From the NCBI RefSeq assembly GCF_016862215.1, contig NZ_BOMN01000057.1:62001-126000 (forward strand): a stretch of DNA of 64,000 nucleotides. The letters are read 5' to 3'. The DNA is from Winogradskya humida (GTDB taxonomy: Bacteria > Actinomycetota > Actinomycetes > Mycobacteriales > Micromonosporaceae). The notes beneath the pieces were generated by a model. That model saw only the letters and a program-made list of their open reading frames with translations. It had not been told where the DNA came from and searched no databases. The translations under genes and the position numbers were made by a program. This document shows, piece by piece, positions 7,333-16,496 of this stretch (within the stretch, counting starts at the first letter, position 1; every line of letters begins with the position of its first letter).

Positions 7333-8679
7333 CTACACCTCGGAGGTGATGATCTCGCCCAGCTTCGCGGCGGCGAGCTCGTCGCGGATCAATGCGGCGT
7401 CGCCCTCGACGACCAGCGTCAGGGCGTCCGGGTGCAGGTGCTGCGCGGCCGCGGCCGACACCTCCTCGGCCGTCGTCTCCAGCAGCCGCTTGCGCAGCGT
7501 CGGGTAGTAGTCGTCGGGCAGCCCATGGATGACCAGGGTGGCGAGCGCCCCGGCGATCGAGCCCGGCGTCTGCATGTCGACCGAGAGCGAACCCGCCCGC
7601 CAGGTACGCGCGACCGACAGCTCCTCCTCGGTGACCCCGTCGAGCCGGGTCCGGGCGATCTCGCCGATGGTGTCGGTCAGCGCCGGGGCGGTCACCGCGG
7701 TCTGCACCGAGGAGCTGACCCCGAACCGGCCGAACCGGCGGGTCATCGCGAAGTCCGCGCGGATGCCGTACGTGTAGCCCTTGACCTCGCGGATCAGGTG
7801 GTTGAGCCGGGACGTGAAGGCCCCGCCCAGCACCGTCGCCGCCAGCGTGATCGGCACGTAGTCGGGGTGGGCGCGTTCCGGTGCCCGGTGCCCGAGCCGC
7901 AGCGTCGACTGCACCGAGCCGGGCCGGTCGACGAGCAGCAAGCGGCGCGCGCCCGCGATCGGCACGCCGAGCGGACCCTCGACCGGCAGCGGGTCGCCGC
8001 CGGAGCCCGCGAATGCGGCCGCGCCGAGCTCCTCGAGGTCGAGCCGGTCGAGGTCACCCGCGACCAGCAGCACCCCGGGGCGCTTGAGCCAGGACTCGTG
8101 GAACGTCGTCACGTCCTCGACGGTCACCGCCGCGGTGGACGCCGGGTCGCCGTTCAGCGGGCGGCCGTAACGCTCCCCGGCACCGAACAGGTCGGCGCGC
8201 AGGGCGGCATCCGCTCGCGGGCCGGGCTGCGCCCAGTCCATCCGCAGCGCGGTCGCCTCGTCGTCGCGGACCCGTTCGACGTCGGCCGGGTCGAGCCGCG
8301 GTGCCCGGGCAGCCTCAGCCATCAGGGCGACCGCGCGGGACAGGACCCCGACGGGCACCGACAGGCCGACCCGGAACGAGTCCCAGTCGACCGAGGTGCT
8401 CAGTTCGGCGCCCAGACCCTCGAGCGCCAGCGCGTACGCCGCGGAGTCCCGGGTCGTCGTGCCCTCCTCCAGGCACTTGGCGAGCACACCGGCCGTGCCC
8501 TCGCGGCCGGCGGTCTCCCGGGAGGCACCCGCGTCGAGCAGCAGCGACGCGGAGGCGAGCAGGTGCCCGGGCATATGCGCGGCGACGATCTCGCCCCCGG
8601 CCACACTCGCGCGGCGGATCTCCGGGAACGCGTACGGCCGGGCTTCGCCGGTTTCGGGCCGCGTAGCGACGAGGCTCAT
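7333..8679 (-). CDS. M16-family peptidase-like subunit lacking the zinc motif
   Basis: This 448-residue protein has the M16 (insulinase/pitrilysin) two-domain fold but no HxxEH. The equivalent segment reads GVLAKCLEEGT. The C-terminal half keeps motifs such as RLGHRAP and FTSRLNHLIREVKGYTYG. In this family such a subunit is the non-catalytic half of a heterodimer whose partner carries the zinc. The ATG at 8677-8679 overlaps the stop of the upstream catalytic partner (ATGA), so the two are translationally coupled. A longer upstream frame in the same phase runs inside the partner gene and was rejected. Confidence 0.88.
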   Translation of the reverse strand: MSLVATRPETGEARPYAFPEIRRASVAGGEIVAAHMPGHLLASASLLLDAGASRETAGREGTAGVLAKCLEEGTTTRDSAAYALALEGLGAELSTSVDWDSFRVGLSVPVGVLSRAVALMAEAARAPRLDPADVERVRDDEATALRMDWAQPGPRADAALRADLFGAGERYGRPLNGDPASTAAVTVEDVTTFHESWLKRPGVLLVAGDLDRLDLEELGAAAFAGSGGDPLPVEGPLGVPIAGARRLLLVDRPGSVQSTLRLGHRAPERAHPDYVPITLAATVLGGAFTSRLNHLIREVKGYTYGIRADFAMTRRFGRFGVSSSVQTAVTAPALTDTIGEIARTRLDGVTEEELSVARTWRAGSLSVDMQTPGSIAGALATLVIHGLPDDYYPTLRKRLLETTAEEVSAAAAQHLHPDALTLVVEGDAALIRDELAAAKLGEIITSEV

Positions 8680-9989
8680 GCTTCGGTCCCTTCCGGGAGG
8701 TACGTGAGAGTGACTCGGGATTCCGGGTTCAAAGTGCGAGCAGCGTCGGCGATGTCCTCCGACGTGACGGACTGCCACTGCGGCAGGCGGTACGCCGCGC
8801 TCGCCGGGTCGCCGAACTGGGTCGCGTAGCGGCTCAGCGTGTCGGCGCGGCCGGCGACCGTGGACATCTGCCGCCACCACGCGGTGGTCAGCAGCGCCTT
8901 GGCCCGTTCCAGCTCGGCCTCGGTGACGGGTTCGGTGGCCATCGACGCGACCACCTCGGCGACACCCTCGGTCAGCGTGGCGATGTCGACGCCGTCCTTG
9001 GCCGTGGCGGTGACGATCAGCGGCGCGGGTGCGTGCGCCAGGTCGACGCCGTACGAGCCGATGTAGTCCGGCTGCGCGATCCGGGCACCGTCGGCGAGCC
9101 GCTGGTAGAGCCGCGAACCACGGCCGCTGCCCAGCACCGTGGCAAGCACGGTGATCGCGTCGTACCCGGCTGTGCCGAACGGGTGCGTGCGGTGCGCGAG
9201 GTAGACGCGCGGCGCGGGCACGGTGCCGGTGACGGTCTCACTGACCGGGCTGGTCGCCGGGCCGGGAAGGTGTCCCGAGGGCGCGGCCGGGATGTTGGCG
9301 ACCGTCTCGATCGCCCCGAAGTACTTCTCCGCGAGCGCGAAGACCTCGACCGGGGTCACGTCGCCGGCCACGGTCAGCACCGCGTTGTTGGGCGCGTAGT
9401 ACTTCGCGTGGAACGCCTGGAACGTCTCGAGCCCCGCGGCGTTCAGGTCCTCCATCGACCCGATCGTCGCGTGGTGGTACGGATGCCCCGCCGGGTACAG
9501 CAGCTCCAGCATCCGCAGCCAGGCATCGCCGTACGGCACGTTGTCGTACCGCTGCCGGCGCTCGTTCTTCACCACCTCGCGCTGGTTGTCCAGCGTCTCC
9601 TGGGTGAGCGCGGGCACCAGGCCACCCATCCGGTCCGCCTCGAGCCAGAGCGCGAGCTCGAGGTGCTCGGCGGGCAGCGTCTCGAAATAGTTGGTCCGGT
9701 CGGGGTTGGTGGTCGCGTTGAGGGAACCACCGGCGCCCTGCACGTACCGCATGTGCTCGGTCTTGGCGACGTTCTGCGAGCCCTCGAACATCAGATGCTC
9801 GAAGAGGTGCGCGAATCCGGTCTGACCGGCCGGTTCGTGCCTTGATCCGACGTCGTACCAAAGGTTGACCGCCACCACCGGAGCGGTGCGGTCCTCACTG
9901 ACGACGACCCGTAGCCCGTTGTCCAGGCGTGCGGTTTCGATTGGCCACGGATAACCGGTCTCGGCGACCGGCGCGGGCTGAGCAGACAC
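8676..9989 (-). CDS. M16-family zinc metallopeptidase, catalytic subunit
   Basis: This 437-residue protease has the inverted zinc motif HLFEH at residues 61-65 and the downstream third-ligand Glu in the KNERRQRYDNVPYG segment, as in mitochondrial-processing-peptidase-like M16B enzymes. It degrades small peptides or processes precursors in the cytoplasm together with the inactive subunit encoded next. The start is a GTG at 9987-9989 preceded by AGGGAGG. The pair forms a two-gene operon ending in the terminator at 7274-7316. Confidence 0.93.
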   Translation of the reverse strand: MSAQPAPVAETGYPWPIETARLDNGLRVVVSEDRTAPVVAVNLWYDVGSRHEPAGQTGFAHLFEHLMFEGSQNVAKTEHMRYVQGAGGSLNATTNPDRTNYFETLPAEHLELALWLEADRMGGLVPALTQETLDNQREVVKNERRQRYDNVPYGDAWLRMLELLYPAGHPYHHATIGSMEDLNAAGLETFQAFHAKYYAPNNAVLTVAGDVTPVEVFALAEKYFGAIETVANIPAAPSGHLPGPATSPVSETVTGTVPAPRVYLAHRTHPFGTAGYDAITVLATVLGSGRGSRLYQRLADGARIAQPDYIGSYGVDLAHAPAPLIVTATAKDGVDIATLTEGVAEVVASMATEPVTEAELERAKALLTTAWWRQMSTVAGRADTLSRYATQFGDPASAAYRLPQWQSVTSEDIADAARTLNPESRVTLTYLPEGTEA

Positions 9990-10068
9990 GCAACCTCCCT
10001 TGTCGGATTCCAGTATCCCGTCTCACGCACCTTCGGCAGGTTTTCGGTGCGGGTTGCATAGTCGAAGG

Positions 10069-10749
10069 ATGCGGTTGCTGGTGGTGGAGGACGAGGAAGA
10101 CCTGGCCGAGGGGCTGCGGGTCGGGCTTTCCCGAGGGGGGTACGCCGTGGACGTCGCGGGCACCTGCGCGCGGGCCGGTGACCTGCTGGCGGTCAACGAG
10201 TACGACCTGATGCTGCTCGACATCAACCTGCCGGACGGTGACGGCTTCGCGCTGTGCCGTGCTCTGCGTGACGGGTCGCTCGTGACGCCGGGTGACAACG
10301 ACGTGCGGGTCCTGATGCTCACCGCCCGGGGCCGGGTGGACGACCGGGTCCGCGGTCTCGACGAGGGCGCCGACGACTACCTGGTCAAGCCGTTCGCGCT
10401 CGCCGAGCTCCAGGCCCGGATCAGGGCGTTGCTGCGCCGCGACACCAACGGCGGGTCGGCCGTCCTGCGCGTCGGTGACCTCGTGCTCGACCAGCCCCGG
10501 CACACCGCCACCCGGGCCGGGACCCGGCTCCCCCTGACGCCGAAGGAGTTCGGCGTCCTGGAATATCTGATGCTGCGGCCCGAGCACGTCGTGTCGAGCG
10601 AGGAGCTGCTCGAACACGTCTGGGACGCCAACGCCGACCCGTTCACCCAGACCGTACGCGTCACGGTGGGCACGCTGCGCCGCAAGCTCGGCGAGGGCTC
10701 GATCGAGACCGTGGTCGGCCGCGGATACCGCTTGCGGGTGCCGGCGTGA
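10069..10749 (+). CDS. OmpR/PhoB-family response regulator
   Basis: This 226-residue regulator has a receiver domain with the acidic pair near residues 8-9, phospho-acceptor Asp51 (LLDINLPDGDGF), Thr85 and Lys107 (VKPF), followed by a winged-helix DNA-binding domain (about residues 130-225). The ATG at 10069 begins MRLLVVEDEEDL, the normal family N-terminus. A CATAGT -10-like element ends 6 nt before it, which suggests a leaderless transcript. It overlaps the sensor kinase gene by 4 bp (GTGA), so the two form a two-component system. The signal and regulon are unknown. Confidence 0.93.
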   Translation: MRLLVVEDEEDLAEGLRVGLSRGGYAVDVAGTCARAGDLLAVNEYDLMLLDINLPDGDGFALCRALRDGSLVTPGDNDVRVLMLTARGRVDDRVRGLDEGADDYLVKPFALAELQARIRALLRRDTNGGSAVLRVGDLVLDQPRHTATRAGTRLPLTPKEFGVLEYLMLRPEHVVSSEELLEHVWDANADPFTQTVRVTVGTLRRKLGEGSIETVVGRGYRLRVPA

Positions 10750-11933
10750 AGCCGCCGCGGGTGCTGCGGTCGATCCGGTTCCGGCTCACGGTGCTCTACT
10801 CGACGCTGCTCTTCGCCCTGGCCGGGGCAGCGCTTGCAATCACGTACTTCGCGGTCGCCCAGACCACCGAGGCGCGGCCGTTGACCACCCGGGACGCGAA
10901 GCTCTACGAGGGGCACTCGTTCGTCCGCCGGGTCAGCTACGCCGATATCTCGGACATCGAGGCGGCGGTCAACTACGACACGCTGCAGTATCTGCGTACC
11001 TACTCGTTGATCGCGCTCGGCGGGCTCTTCGTCGCCAGTCTCGGCATCGGCTGGGTGCTCTCCGGGCGCGCCTTGCGGCCGGTCGGTGCGATCGCGCGGA
11101 CCGCACGGGAGATCCAGGCGACCGACCTCACCCGGCGGATCCGGCTCGAGGGACCCCGCGACGAGCTGCGCGACCTGGCGGACACCATCGACTCGATGCT
11201 GGACCGTCTCGACCGCGCTTTCCAGGGGCAGCGGCAGCTCATCGACGACGCGTCGCACGAGCTGCGGAGTCCGCTCGCGATCATCCGTACCAATATCGAC
11301 GCGTCCTTGAATGCTCCTGAGGCCACGATCGAGGAGCGCGAGCGGGCGGTCGCCGTGGTCGATCGGGCCACCACGCGGATGTCGCGGCTGGTGGAGGATC
11401 TGCTCGCTACGGCCCGCCGGGATGCCAGCGAGCTGACCGACGCCGATGTGGACCTGTCGGAGCTGGCCCGTGAGGCCGGTGAGGAGTCGTTCCTGCCGGA
11501 CAGGCCGCTGCACCTGCGGTTTGTCACGGCCGAGGACCTGCAGCTCATCGGGGATGCGGACGCGTTGCGGCGGGCGGTGGGCAATTTGCTGTCCAACGCC
11601 GTACGCCTCGCGCCCGTGTCCTCGACCGTGACCGTCGCGACCGGCCGGACCGGATCATGGTTGTGGCTGGCGGTCGCCGACGAGGGCCCCGGCATCGCAC
11701 CGGACGACCTGCCCCGGGTCTTCGACCGCTTCTGGCGCGGGTCGTCCCCGTCGAAGGAACGCCGCACGGGGCTGGGGCTGGCCATCGTGCGCCAGATCGT
11801 TGAGTCGCACGGGGGACAGGTCGCCGCATACTCCGAACTGGGCGTCGGCAGCACCTTCGTGCTGTGGCTGCCGGCGCTGGACCGCTCCGACGACAGCTCG
11901 CCGCCCGCGGACGACCCCTACCCGCGCACCTGA
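10746..11933 (+). CDS. Sensor histidine kinase
   Basis: This 395-residue membrane kinase has transmembrane segments at about residues 13-35 and 86-106 enclosing a short extracellular loop of ~50 residues. A HAMP domain (~107-160) follows, then the H-box DDASHELRSPLAII with phospho-acceptor His171, and a HATPase domain with an N-box (RRAVGNLLSNAV), G1 box (VADEGPGI) and F/G2 boxes. It phosphorylates the response regulator encoded upstream, with which it overlaps by 4 bp. The small sensor loop gives no clue to the stimulus. The C-terminal 25 residues are acidic and low complexity. Its 3' end overlaps the convergent LysR gene by 16 bp. Confidence 0.93.
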   Translation: MKPPRVLRSIRFRLTVLYSTLLFALAGAALAITYFAVAQTTEARPLTTRDAKLYEGHSFVRRVSYADISDIEAAVNYDTLQYLRTYSLIALGGLFVASLGIGWVLSGRALRPVGAIARTAREIQATDLTRRIRLEGPRDELRDLADTIDSMLDRLDRAFQGQRQLIDDASHELRSPLAIIRTNIDASLNAPEATIEERERAVAVVDRATTRMSRLVEDLLATARRDASELTDADVDLSELAREAGEESFLPDRPLHLRFVTAEDLQLIGDADALRRAVGNLLSNAVRLAPVSSTVTVATGRTGSWLWLAVADEGPGIAPDDLPRVFDRFWRGSSPSKERRTGLGLAIVRQIVESHGGQVAAYSELGVGSTFVLWLPALDRSDDSSPPADDPYPRT

Positions 11934-12808
11934 TCCTGCAACGCTTTCCGGAACGCGCGGATGGCGGGCTGCTCGGCCGAACCGCTGCGCACCGCGGTGA
12001 AGAGCCGCCGTCGCGGTCGTCCCGGCAGCGGATGCAGCTCCACCCTGCCGTGGGCACGGTCGGTCCAGAGCAAGTCGGGTAGGAACGCCACGGCGTGCCC
12101 GGTCTCCACGAGCCGCACCTGGAGCAGCAGGTCACCGCTCACGAACCGCACGTCGGGCTCGAAGCCGGCGGAACGGCACTGGGTCCGCGCCCACTGGCCG
12201 GGCTCGATGTCGCCGGGATCGAAGACGAACGGCGCCCCGTTCATCTCGGCGAGGTCGCTCTGGTGCCACGGCCCGTCGACGGGCACGGCCATCCGGATCT
12301 CGTCGTGGACCAGGTCCTCCTCGTCCACACCGGGATTGCGGGGCTGGGCGAGACCGGGGTATTCCTCGCCGAGCACCACGTCGAACTCGTGCGCGAGCAG
12401 TCCCGCGAACGCGGGCCCGGCCTCCAGCTGGGTCACGCGGATCCGCAGCCCGGGATGCGCCGCGACGAGGCCGGACAGCACGCCGGGGACGAGCGCCAGC
12501 AGCACCGACTGGAACGACGCGACCCGGATCGTGCCGGTGACTTCCGTCATGCTCGTCGCCAGTTCCGCCTCGGCGAGCTCCAGCCGCTCCAGGATCGCGT
12601 CAGCGTGGCGTACCAGAATCCTGGCCTGCGGGGTGAGCCGGACCCCGCGCCCCACATGCTCGAGCAGAGTCGCCCCGGTCTCCGACTCCAGCAGGCTGAG
12701 CTGCTGCGATATGGCCGAAGGGCTGTAGTTGAGGGCCTTCGCGACGGCGGCCAGGGTGCCGCGTCGATCGAGCTCACGCAGCAGTCGCAAACGGTGAACG
12801 TCCAACAT
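11918..12808 (-). CDS. LysR-family transcriptional regulator
   Basis: This 296-residue protein has an N-terminal LysR helix-turn-helix (AAVAKALNYSPSAISQQLSLLESETGA is split over about residues 20-46) and a periplasmic-binding-like effector domain to the C-terminus. It diverges from an EamA exporter gene across 66 bp, a common pairing in which the LysR protein activates the exporter in response to its substrate. The intergenic region contains AT-rich sequence around 12812-12830 that would suit a LysR box. The start ATG at 12806-12808 immediately precedes the family N-terminal LDVHRLRLLREL. Confidence 0.9.
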   Translation of the reverse strand: MLDVHRLRLLRELDRRGTLAAVAKALNYSPSAISQQLSLLESETGATLLEHVGRGVRLTPQARILVRHADAILERLELAEAELATSMTEVTGTIRVASFQSVLLALVPGVLSGLVAAHPGLRIRVTQLEAGPAFAGLLAHEFDVVLGEEYPGLAQPRNPGVDEEDLVHDEIRMAVPVDGPWHQSDLAEMNGAPFVFDPGDIEPGQWARTQCRSAGFEPDVRFVSGDLLLQVRLVETGHAVAFLPDLLWTDRAHGRVELHPLPGRPRRRLFTAVRSGSAEQPAIRAFRKALQDQVRG

Positions 12809-12874
12809 CGCTAATGATTATTGCTCAGAAACGTTCGCTGGACGAAATGATCGCCGGTCGGCGATGGTCAAGCC

Positions 12875-13744
12875 ATGAACCGCCCCGCCGTCTTCATGGT
12901 CCTCGGCTCCTGCGCATCCCTGCAGGTCGGCGCCGCCCTCGCCGCCGGGCTCTTCCCCGTCGCGGGCAGCTCGGGCGCGACAGCGCTACGCCTCGGCCTG
13001 GCAGCGATCATCCTGGTCCTGCTCGCCCGCCCCGCGCTGCGCACCTGGACCGGCGGCCAGTGGCGAGCGGCCGCCCTGCTCGGCCTGGCGATGGCGGGCA
13101 TGAACTCCTTCTTCTACGCCGCGATCGCCCGCATCCCGCTCGGCCCGGCCGTCACGATCGAATTCCTCGGCCCGCTCGTGCTCGCCGCCGTCCTCTCCCG
13201 GCGCCTCCGCGACATCGCCTGGGTGCTGCTCGCCGGCCTGGGCGTCGCGATCCTCGGCTTCGGCGACGGCGCCACCGCCCTCGACCCGCTCGGTGTCCTG
13301 TTCGTCCTGGTGGCGGCGGCGTTCTGGGCGCTCTACATCCTGGCGGGCAAGCGGGCCGGCGCGGCCATCCCCGGTCTCGGCGGCCTGGCGGTGGCGCTTT
13401 CGGTGGCCGCGCTGGCCGTGCTGCCGTTCGGTATCACCGGCGCCGCCAAGGTGGTCGTGTCGCCGCACCTGCTGCTCGTCGCAGTGGGCACGGCCGTGCT
13501 GGCCTCGGTGATTCCGTACTCGCTGGAGCTCTCCGCCCTGCGCCGCCTCCCGCACGGCGTCTTCAGCATCCTGCTCAGCCTTGAACCAGCGGTCGCAGCC
13601 ATCGCCGGCTGGCTCCTGCTGTCCCAGGCCCTCTCCTGGACCACCGCGCTGGCCATCGTCGTGGTCATCCTGGCCAGCATCGGCTCAACCACCACGGCTC
13701 CCGCCCCGGCCGCTGAGGATGCCGTGTCGATCACAACTGGATAG
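12875..13744 (+). CDS. EamA-family (RhtA-like) metabolite exporter
   Basis: This 289-residue, highly hydrophobic protein has about ten transmembrane helices in two EamA repeats, the second starting near residue 145. Family members such as RhtA and YdcZ-like proteins export amino acids and related metabolites. The second repeat ends with SILLSLEPAVAAIAGWLLL, a conserved EamA motif. It is divergent from the LysR regulator at 11918-12808, which probably controls it. The exported compound cannot be deduced. Confidence 0.88.
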   Translation: MNRPAVFMVLGSCASLQVGAALAAGLFPVAGSSGATALRLGLAAIILVLLARPALRTWTGGQWRAAALLGLAMAGMNSFFYAAIARIPLGPAVTIEFLGPLVLAAVLSRRLRDIAWVLLAGLGVAILGFGDGATALDPLGVLFVLVAAAFWALYILAGKRAGAAIPGLGGLAVALSVAALAVLPFGITGAAKVVVSPHLLLVAVGTAVLASVIPYSLELSALRRLPHGVFSILLSLEPAVAAIAGWLLLSQALSWTTALAIVVVILASIGSTTTAPAPAAEDAVSITTG

Positions 13745-13797
13745 CGACGAGGCGCCGGTGATGGAATGCTGTCGTCCGTGGCCGAAAGGGGGATCTC

Positions 13798-14220
13798 ATG
13801 GCCGATGTAGTCGTCCGGCCGGGGATGGTCATCCCGGAAGCCGAACTGACCTGGCGTTTCTCGCGCTCCAGTGGCCCCGGCGGGCAGGGCGTCAACACGA
13901 CCGACTCACGGGTTGAGCTGTCGTGGAACCTGCTCGCGTCGAGCCTGCTTTCGCCCGCGTTGAAGGAACGAGCGGTCGAGCGGCTCGGCAGCCGGCTGAT
14001 CGACGGCGTCATCACCATCGCGGCCTCCGAGCACCGTTCCCAGCTCCGCAACCGCGAGGCTGCCGAAGCCCGCCTCGCCATGCGGGTCGGCGAGGCCATC
14101 GCCGCCCCACCCCGCCAGCGCCGCGCGACCAAACCGACCCGCGGCTCGGTCGAACGCCGCATCGGCGAAAAGAAGCGCCGGGCCCAGATCAAACGCAACC
14201 GCCGCAGCGACGAAGACTGA
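13798..14220 (+). CDS. arfB: Alternative ribosome-rescue factor, peptidyl-tRNA hydrolase ArfB
   Basis: ArfB (YaeJ) enters stalled ribosomes that lack a stop codon and hydrolyses the peptidyl-tRNA. The 140-residue protein has the catalytic GGQ at residues 28-30 inside SRSSGPGGQGVN. The C-terminus is a long basic tail (about residues 105-140, with RRATKPTRGS and KKRRAQIKRNRR) that occupies the empty mRNA channel. The length matches the family rather than full release factors, which need a codon-recognition domain. The ATG is preceded by GGGGGA. It follows the exporter gene by 53 bp but is functionally unrelated. Confidence 0.93.
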   Translation: MADVVVRPGMVIPEAELTWRFSRSSGPGGQGVNTTDSRVELSWNLLASSLLSPALKERAVERLGSRLIDGVITIAASEHRSQLRNREAAEARLAMRVGEAIAAPPRQRRATKPTRGSVERRIGEKKRRAQIKRNRRSDED

Positions 14221-14245
14221 CCACCCGACCAGGCGGCCCCGGCGA

Positions 14246-14863
14246 CTAACGCTCCAACGGAATGGCGATCGCGCCCGGGTAGGTCGGGTTTTCGGCCTCG
14301 TCGAGCATGGCTGCGGCGACCGTTGCCCGGCTGACGCGGGCGGGGAAGAACCGTGCCGGTGCGTCGTTGAGGCCGACTGTGCGGCGGGTTTCGCTGAGCG
14401 GGCCGGTCGACAAGGGGCCCGCGTGGAAGACGGTGCCGCCGGCCGCGAGGATGGCGGCGTCCGAGGCGACCTTGTCGGTCAGTTTGTCGCCCATCAGTTT
14501 CAGCAGGGTGCGGGTAGCGGGGCCGGCCGCGTGGGCGGACGGGCCCGTGCCGAATGCGCCGAGCCAGATGATGCGCTGCGGTAGGGCGGCGACGACCGAT
14601 CGGGCTCCGGCGGTGAGGGCACCCGGCTTGTCGCCGCTGGCGATGCCGAGGCCGGAGAGCACGATCTTCTGGCCGTCCAGAGCCGCCGCGATCGACTCCG
14701 GGTCGCGTACGTCGGCGGTCAACCGGATCAGCCGCGGCGAATCCGCGACGGTGATGTTGGCGGGGGTGCGGGCGATCGCCGTGACCGTGTGGCCGCGCAG
14801 CAGCGCCTGGCGGGTGAGTTCAAGACCGGTCGCGCCGGAGGCGGCGAGGATGGTGAGTTCCAT
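14246..14863 (-). CDS. NAD(P)-binding Rossmann-fold protein (atypical SDR/NmrA-like)
   Basis: This 205-residue protein starts MELTILAASGATGLELTR, a nucleotide-binding motif of the atypical SDR/NmrA group, and then has a typical split of beta strands and helices (IARTPANITV, IIWLGAFGTG). There is no obvious Tyr-x3-Lys catalytic pair, so it may be a redox sensor or a reductase of the NAD(P)H-binding group. I chose the ATG at 14861-14863, which leaves 1 nt after the upstream stop. An ATG 12 nt earlier is possible. It is the last gene of the three-gene operon with two inositol-phosphatase-like proteins. Confidence 0.8.
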   Translation of the reverse strand: MELTILAASGATGLELTRQALLRGHTVTAIARTPANITVADSPRLIRLTADVRDPESIAAALDGQKIVLSGLGIASGDKPGALTAGARSVVAALPQRIIWLGAFGTGPSAHAAGPATRTLLKLMGDKLTDKVASDAAILAAGGTVFHAGPLSTGPLSETRRTVGLNDAPARFFPARVSRATVAAAMLDEAENPTYPGAIAIPLER

Positions 14864-14864
14864 G

Positions 14865-15641
14865 TCAGTGCACATCTCCCGCTTGCAGCAGAGCCAACAA
14901 TTCTTTGTGTACGCCCGGAGCACCGGCAACGATGTCGCAGTGCCCCGGCCGCCAGGGTTCTCCCCGTAGATCGGTGACCACGCCGCCTGCCTCGCTGACG
15001 AGCAGGGCGCCCGCGGCCACGCCGACCAGGTCGCACTCGTACTGCCAGTAGGCGTCGGCGTGACCCGCGGCCACGTCCAGTTGCGGGAACGTGCTCGGCA
15101 CCGTGGACCGGACGAACAGCACCTTGTCGAGCAGGGTCGCCACGGCGTCACCGAAGCGGCGGTTCGAAGTGCGGGGCTGGGTCATGGTGACGATCGCCGC
15201 GCCCAGCTCCGTCTTCGCTGACACGGTCAGTGGTTTGCCGTTGAGGAAGGCGCCGCCACCGCGCACCGCGGTCCAGGTGCGGTTGCCGACCGGCTGGTGG
15301 ACGACGGTCAGGACCGGGACGTTGTCGCTGATCAGGGCCACGGTCACCGCCCATTCGTCCATGCCGTGCACGTAGTTGACGGCGCCCTCGGTCGGGTCGA
15401 CGGCCCACCACTCGCCCGGGGGCAGGGCCGTCATCTCCTGGTCGTCGCCGGCCCAGCGGGCTTCGGGCCGGAGGTCGGCGAGGGCGGGTTGCAGGATGGC
15501 GGTGACGAGCTCGTCCAGGCGTCTGCCGGCTCGAGCCATGTCCGCTTTGGTCGCTGGTCGCGCCGTGGTGGCGTACCCGTCGAGCAGTTTCTCGCCGGCC
15601 TGGATGACAACGGCCCTGACCTGCTCCAGAAGCTGTTCCAT
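14865..15641 (-). CDS. Inositol-monophosphatase-family protein with altered metal motif (1)
   Basis: This 258-residue protein is clearly in the IMPase/FBPase fold: GGGAFLNGKPL, the motif-A region AVDPTEGAVNYVHG near residue 83, and a C-terminal VAAGALLVSEAGG. Motif A normally reads DPxDGTxN; here the second Asp is Glu and Thr is Ala. The first metal motif (usually GEE) reads GDDQE. Activity on inositol phosphates or PAP is therefore uncertain, though acidic ligands remain. It lies 12 bp downstream of a close paralogue in the same operon, and a LysR regulator diverges from the cluster. Confidence 0.82.
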   Translation of the reverse strand: MEQLLEQVRAVVIQAGEKLLDGYATTARPATKADMARAGRRLDELVTAILQPALADLRPEARWAGDDQEMTALPPGEWWAVDPTEGAVNYVHGMDEWAVTVALISDNVPVLTVVHQPVGNRTWTAVRGGGAFLNGKPLTVSAKTELGAAIVTMTQPRTSNRRFGDAVATLLDKVLFVRSTVPSTFPQLDVAAGHADAYWQYECDLVGVAAGALLVSEAGGVVTDLRGEPWRPGHCDIVAGAPGVHKELLALLQAGDVH

Positions 15642-15653
15642 CGGGATTTCCTT

Positions 15654-16430
15654 TCAGCTCGCGAGGCGGAGGATGACGAGCGCGGCCGCGTGGAGTCCCG
15701 GGGCGGCGGCGAGGTAACCGGCGCTGGAGATCTCCCACGGCTTGCCGTCGAGGTCGGTGACGGTCGCGCCGGCCTCCCGCGCGATGAGCACGGGGGCGAT
15801 GTGCGAGCGCAGGTTCTCGAACTGCCAGTGCAGATCCATGCGGCCCGCGGCGACCTGGGTGAGCTGGTGACCGACCGGCACCGACGCGCGTACGTAGAGG
15901 GCGTGGCGCATCATCGCCGCGATGGCGGCACCGACCCGTTGCACGTGCGCCGGGTCGCGGTTGGGCTGGGCCTGGCCGGTGCCGGTCAGCGCCACGGACA
16001 GGTCGGTCTTCCCGGAGACGTGGATCGGCTCGCCGTTGAGGAACGCCCCCTCGCCGGCGAACGCGGTGAACGTCTCACCAACCGCCGGTGCGTGCAGGAC
16101 CGCCAGCACGGGCCGGCCGTCGCGCACCAGGCTGACGCCGATGTTCCAGTCGGGCATGCCGTAGATGGCGTTGAGGTTGCCGCCGACCGGGTCGACGACC
16201 CACCAGTCGCCGCCGGGCATCGGGCCGGAGCCGTGCTCGTCGGTGTTCCAGCCGGAGCCGGGCAGCGCCGCGGTCAGAGCGGGTCGGAGCACCTCGGTGA
16301 CGGCGTCGTCGTTGGCCTTGAGCGCGGCCATCAGGGCCTCGGAGTTCACGGGCCTGGAGTTGATGAAGCGCAGGTGTTGCCCGGCTTCCTGGACGGCTGT
16401 TGTTGCTGCTTCGAGCAGTTCGTGTGGCAT
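15654..16430 (-). CDS. Inositol-monophosphatase-family protein, probably catalytically degenerate (2)
   Basis: This is a 258-residue paralogue of the downstream gene with the same length and architecture (GEGAFLNGEPI, then IAREAGATVTDLDG). The metal site is more eroded: motif A reads VVDPVGGNLN, so the second Asp is Gly, and the C-terminal WDxAAG motif is replaced by LRSHIAP. It may be a pseudo-enzyme, a binding subunit for the paralogue, or an enzyme with changed chemistry. It is the first gene of the minus-strand operon and starts 66 bp from a divergent LysR gene. Confidence 0.8.
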   Translation of the reverse strand: MPHELLEAATTAVQEAGQHLRFINSRPVNSEALMAALKANDDAVTEVLRPALTAALPGSGWNTDEHGSGPMPGGDWWVVDPVGGNLNAIYGMPDWNIGVSLVRDGRPVLAVLHAPAVGETFTAFAGEGAFLNGEPIHVSGKTDLSVALTGTGQAQPNRDPAHVQRVGAAIAAMMRHALYVRASVPVGHQLTQVAAGRMDLHWQFENLRSHIAPVLIAREAGATVTDLDGKPWEISSAGYLAAAPGLHAAALVILRLAS

Positions 16431-16496
16431 GCATCAACCATCGAGCCCGCCGACGATTAAGTCCAGTGCACTCTCGTTACGCTAAGATTTACCACC